From Acetobacteraceae bacterium (GTDB lineage: Bacteria; Pseudomonadota; Alphaproteobacteria; Acetobacterales; Acetobacteraceae): 64,000 nucleotides of DNA. The translations under genes and the position numbers were made by a program. Within the stretch, counting starts at the first letter, position 1. Every line of letters starts with the position of its first letter. Location: assembly GCA_030041375.1 (NCBI GenBank), contig JASHOA010000031.1, positions 1-64,000 of the forward strand. Reading direction: 5' to 3'. This document shows, piece by piece, positions 61,292 to 64,000 of the stretch. Below the pieces are notes generated by a model that was given only the letters and a program-made list of their open reading frames with translations, had not been told where the DNA came from and made no database searches.

Positions 61292-62380
61292 TTGACGGAA
61301 TTCCGGGATCTCGGCCCGATCGATTGCGACCTGCATCCGCCGACGCCGCGGATGGCGGAGCTCTTGCCATATCTCGACCCGCACTGGCGCGAGGTCATGC
61401 TGAGCCGTGGCATCGACGGGCTGGAACTGGCGAGCTATCCGCCGGGCTCACCCCTTTCCGCGCGGCCCGAATGGCGCGGGCCGGGTGGCAGGCCGGGCGG
61501 GGATCTGGCGCTCATCCAGCGCGAGGTCCTCGACCGGTGGGGGACGCGACGAGCGATACTGAACTGCCTGCATGGCTCCATGGCGATGTTCAGCGAGGAC
61601 ATGGCTGCGGCGCTGGCGCGGGCGGTGAACGACTGGATCGCGAGCGAGTGGCTTGATCGGGACGCACGCCTTGCCGCCTCGATCCTGGTTGCGGCCCGGA
61701 GCCCGGAACTCGCGGTGGCGGAGATCGAGCGGCGCGCCGAGGATGCGCGCTTCGTGCAGGTGCTTCTGCTGGCCGGCAGCGAGCTGCCGCTTGGCCGGCG
61801 CGGGCACTGGCCGATCTATGCAGCGGCCGAGCGGTTTTCACTTCCGGTCGGAATCCATGCCGGCAGCGCCTTTCACCAGCCGATGACGAGTGTCGGCTGG
61901 CCAAGCTATGTGGTCGAGGATTACGTCAGCCAGGCGACGGGCTTCCAGCACCAGCTTCTGAGCCTGATCGGCGAAGGGGTGTTCACGAGGTTTCCGCGCC
62001 TGAAGGTGGTGCTGATCGAATCCGGGGTGACCTGGCTCCCCGGCTTCCTCTGGCGGGCGAACAAGGAATGGCGGGCGCTGCGCCCGGAAGTGCCGTGGGT
62101 GGACCGCTCGCCGATCGAGATCGTACGCGAGCATGTGCGGCTGACCCTGCAGCCCTTCGATTCCCCGCCCGACGCAAGCGCGCTCGCAGCCGTCATCGGG
62201 CAGCTCGGCTCGGATGACCTTCTCCTGTTCTCGAGCGATTTTCCGCACTGGCAGTGGGACGGGGAGGACATCTTGCCGAAGGCTCTGCCGGAGGTGCTGC
62301 GATCGCGCATCGCGCTCGACAATCCACGACAGACCTACCCGAGACTTGGGGTTCGGCTTGGCAAGGAGTGCGTGTCATGA
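61292..62380 (+). CDS. Amidohydrolase family protein (Amidohydro_2 type)
   Basis: A 362-residue protein from TTG 61292, which has GGAAGGCAGG about ten bases upstream; the frame continues to 61202 with unlikely N-terminal text. Metal-binding motifs of the amidohydrolase-2 (TIM-barrel) group are visible: 'DCDLHPPTPRM', 'GIHAGSAFHQP', 'VVLIESGVTWLP' and 'FSSDFPHWQWDG'. These enzymes hydrolyse or decarboxylate cyclic or aromatic acids. The substrate is unknown. It is translationally coupled (ATGA) to a paralogue and followed by a Rieske protein. Confidence 0.85.
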   Translation: MTEFRDLGPIDCDLHPPTPRMAELLPYLDPHWREVMLSRGIDGLELASYPPGSPLSARPEWRGPGGRPGGDLALIQREVLDRWGTRRAILNCLHGSMAMFSEDMAAALARAVNDWIASEWLDRDARLAASILVAARSPELAVAEIERRAEDARFVQVLLLAGSELPLGRRGHWPIYAAAERFSLPVGIHAGSAFHQPMTSVGWPSYVVEDYVSQATGFQHQLLSLIGEGVFTRFPRLKVVLIESGVTWLPGFLWRANKEWRALRPEVPWVDRSPIEIVREHVRLTLQPFDSPPDASALAAVIGQLGSDDLLLFSSDFPHWQWDGEDILPKALPEVLRSRIALDNPRQTYPRLGVRLGKECVS

Positions 62381-63480
62381 GTGGAGCGGTCCTGGAACGG
62401 AGCCGAACGGATGCGGCGCGGCTCGGGATGGTCGATTGCGACATCCACCCGATGCTGCGCTCGGAGCGGGCGCTCTTTCCTTATCTCGCCCGGCGCTGGC
62501 GGGACGAGCTCGAGACGTTCGGGTTGAGAACCCGCAACCCCTTCGTCGGCAGCTTCGCCTTTCCGAAGGCCACGCCGGCACTTTCGCGGCGCGACTCCTG
62601 GCCGCCCGCGGGCGGGCCACCCGGCTCGGACCTTTCCTTCATGCGCGCGCAGTATCTCGATCCTTACGGAATCGAAACTGGAATCCTGCAGACGCTGATC
62701 CCGAGCGGCAAGGATCAGCGCAATCCGGCGTTCGGCGCCGCACTCTGCGCAGCGCTGAACGACTGGCAGATCGCGGAATGGACGGAGCCCGAGCCGCGGC
62801 TCAAGGCGGCGATCACCATTCCGGCGGAGGATGCCGAAGCCTCTGTCGCGGAGATCGAGCGCTCGGCGCCGAAGAGCGATTTCGTCTCGATCTTCCTCAC
62901 CACGCGCACGGCAGAGCCGCTGGGGCGCAAGCGCTACTGGCCGATCTTCGCCGCCGCGGAGCGGACCGGCCTCGCGCTCGGCATCCACACCGGCGGCAGC
63001 AACGGCCTGCCGATGACACCCGGTGGCTGGCCCTCCTTTTATTTCGAGGAGCACATGGCCAATGCCTTTGCCATGCAGCCGCTGCTGGCGAGCCTGGTCC
63101 TGGAGGGCGTGTTCGAAGCCTTTCCGAAGCTCAGGGTGGTGCTGATCGAAGGCGGCTTCGCCTGGGCGCCGGCTCTCGCCTGGCGGCTCGACAAGCATTG
63201 GGCGCGGATGCGTCCGGAGGTGCCGCATGTGCGGCATCCGCCTTCCTTCTACATCCGCCGCCAGGTCTGGTTCGCCACGCAGCCCGTGGAAGAGCCGCCG
63301 GATCGGGCCGACCTCCGGACCCTGATCGACTGGATCGGCTGGGAGAGACTGGTGTTCGCGAGCGATTATCCGCACTGGGACATGGACGATCCACAGCGTG
63401 CATTCAAACTGGCCCTGAGCGATGGCGAGACGCAGGCGGTATTCCGCGACAATGCGCGCCTTGCCTACAGGCTTCCGTGA
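62377..63480 (+). CDS. Amidohydrolase family protein, paralogue of the preceding gene
   Basis: A 367-residue protein of the same family. The motifs are 'VDCDIHPMLRSERALF', 'GIHTGGSNGLPM', 'VVLIEGGFAWAP' and 'ASDYPHWDMDDP', which give the His/Asp metal ligands. Overall similarity to its neighbour is clear along the whole length, so the pair arose by duplication and may form a heteromer or act on successive substrates. Its ATG overlaps the previous stop, and its own stop abuts the Rieske gene start. Confidence 0.88.
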   Translation: MSGAVLERSRTDAARLGMVDCDIHPMLRSERALFPYLARRWRDELETFGLRTRNPFVGSFAFPKATPALSRRDSWPPAGGPPGSDLSFMRAQYLDPYGIETGILQTLIPSGKDQRNPAFGAALCAALNDWQIAEWTEPEPRLKAAITIPAEDAEASVAEIERSAPKSDFVSIFLTTRTAEPLGRKRYWPIFAAAERTGLALGIHTGGSNGLPMTPGGWPSFYFEEHMANAFAMQPLLASLVLEGVFEAFPKLRVVLIEGGFAWAPALAWRLDKHWARMRPEVPHVRHPPSFYIRRQVWFATQPVEEPPDRADLRTLIDWIGWERLVFASDYPHWDMDDPQRAFKLALSDGETQAVFRDNARLAYRLP

Positions 63481-63894
63481 ATGACCCGCCACGTCGTGGC
63501 TCCGTCTGCCGAAATTGCGCCGGGCTCTCGGAAGCTCGTCAACGTAGCCGGCCGCTCGATCGGGATCTTCAATCTCGGCGGGGAATTCTTCGCGCTGTTG
63601 AACCGCTGCCCGCACCAGGGCGGCAGCCTCTGCCTCGGTGAGCAGGTCGGGCTCGTGCTGTCCGAAGAACCCGGGCAGTACTGCTATTCCCGCCCGCGCG
63701 AAATGCTGCGCTGCCCCTGGCACGGCTGGGAATTCGATATCCGGACCGGGCAGTCCTGGTGCGATCCGAAACGGATGCGCACCAAGAGCTATCCGGTCAC
63801 GGTCGAGCCGGGCGAGGCGCTGGTGAAGGGTCCCTACCAGGCGGACATTTTCCCCGTCAGCATCGAAGCCGATTATGTCGTGATTGACCTTTAG
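63481..63894 (+). CDS. Rieske [2Fe-2S] ferredoxin-like protein
   Basis: A 137-residue protein with the two Rieske motifs 'NRCPHQGGSLCLG' and 'LRCPWHGWEFD', which give C-x-H and C-x2-H ligands. An insertion of about 20 residues ('SEEPGQYCYSRPREM') lies between them and contains an extra Cys. There is no membrane anchor, so it is a soluble ferredoxin, as in aromatic-ring oxygenase systems. It begins directly after the second amidohydrolase (stop then ATG), so one operon is likely. Confidence 0.9.
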   Translation: MTRHVVAPSAEIAPGSRKLVNVAGRSIGIFNLGGEFFALLNRCPHQGGSLCLGEQVGLVLSEEPGQYCYSRPREMLRCPWHGWEFDIRTGQSWCDPKRMRTKSYPVTVEPGEALVKGPYQADIFPVSIEADYVVIDL

Positions 63895-64000
63895 GATCGG
63901 CGCGGGACCAGCCTCGACGGCGGCTCTGCCTGCCTTGACAGTGCGGCAAAGAAACTGAAGGAGCGATCTGGCTTCCGCAATCGAGGAGAACGCCCGTGCC
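63895..64000 (+). other. Window end; possible start of another gene
   Basis: Nothing recognisable is seen until a GTG at 63996 preceded by GAGGAGAA with suitable spacing. This could be the first codon of a further gene of the same operon, which continues beyond the window. Confidence 0.25.

Noticed and set aside
1-64000. CRISPR arrays, tRNA and rRNA genes
   Set aside because: No repeat-spacer pattern, cloverleaf or rRNA landmarks were recognised by eye; tRNAscan and Infernal runs would settle this.

Overview
The window is GC-rich bacterial DNA that reads as an alphaproteobacterium. The pairing of rnhB with a CcrM-type GANTC methyltransferase, a CBP3-type cytochrome bc1 chaperone next to a DUF177 gene, and gatCAB divergent from ruvX all fit that class. 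A Rhodospirillales or Acetobacteraceae-like lineage is my guess, not a proof. I saw no rRNA, tRNA or CRISPR array.

Left edge (1-6.4 kb): an accessory cassette on the plus strand. It holds a Mom-like DNA-modification protein cut by the window edge, a basic HTH-like protein, an HNH-type zinc-finger protein and a family B DNA polymerase with exonuclease motifs and two C-terminal HTH segments. The first four are translationally coupled or closely spaced. A visibly AT-richer gene for a HEPN-like protein with an RNxxxH motif follows. This is the best candidate for an undescribed system (mobile replicon, phage-derived module or defence island).

Formate/molybdenum island (6.5-43.4 kb): (a) a Tat-exported membrane formate dehydrogenase (alpha, beta and gamma subunits) with its TAT peptide, TorD chaperone, DUF3305, DUF3306, DUF6352 and biotin/lipoate-ligase-like accessory genes, and a divergent multi-cluster 4Fe-4S protein; (b) a Hyf/complex-I-like membrane complex in gene order C-E-F-G-I-B plus a DUF190 protein, whose large subunit has lost the [NiFe] cysteine ligands; (c) a GPR1/FUN34/YaaH-type transporter, with a decayed fragment of a second copy on the far side of block b; (d) a cytoplasmic NAD-linked formate dehydrogenase (FdsA plus a fused FdsG-FdsB); (e) mobB and moeA; (f) a BrnT/BrnA toxin-antitoxin pair; (g) a tight minus-strand operon for molybdate/tungstate uptake and cofactor insertion (binding protein, permease, ATPase, two unusual MoeA proteins, FdhD, MobA). 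Together these would oxidise formate in two compartments and supply the Mo/W cofactor. The Hyf-like complex probably passes electrons to, or couples ion pumping with, a partner other than a [NiFe] site.

Housekeeping and surface-sugar section (43.5-64 kb): DUF177 and CBP3 genes, bamE, rnhB, ccrM, a polytopic membrane protein flanked by a frameshifted copy of the ccrM 3' end, a three-domain glycosyltransferase and a second glycosyltransferase, a glutathione S-transferase, gatCAB, ruvX, an EF-G-like protein with degenerate switch motifs, and a plus-strand operon of two amidohydrolases and a Rieske protein.
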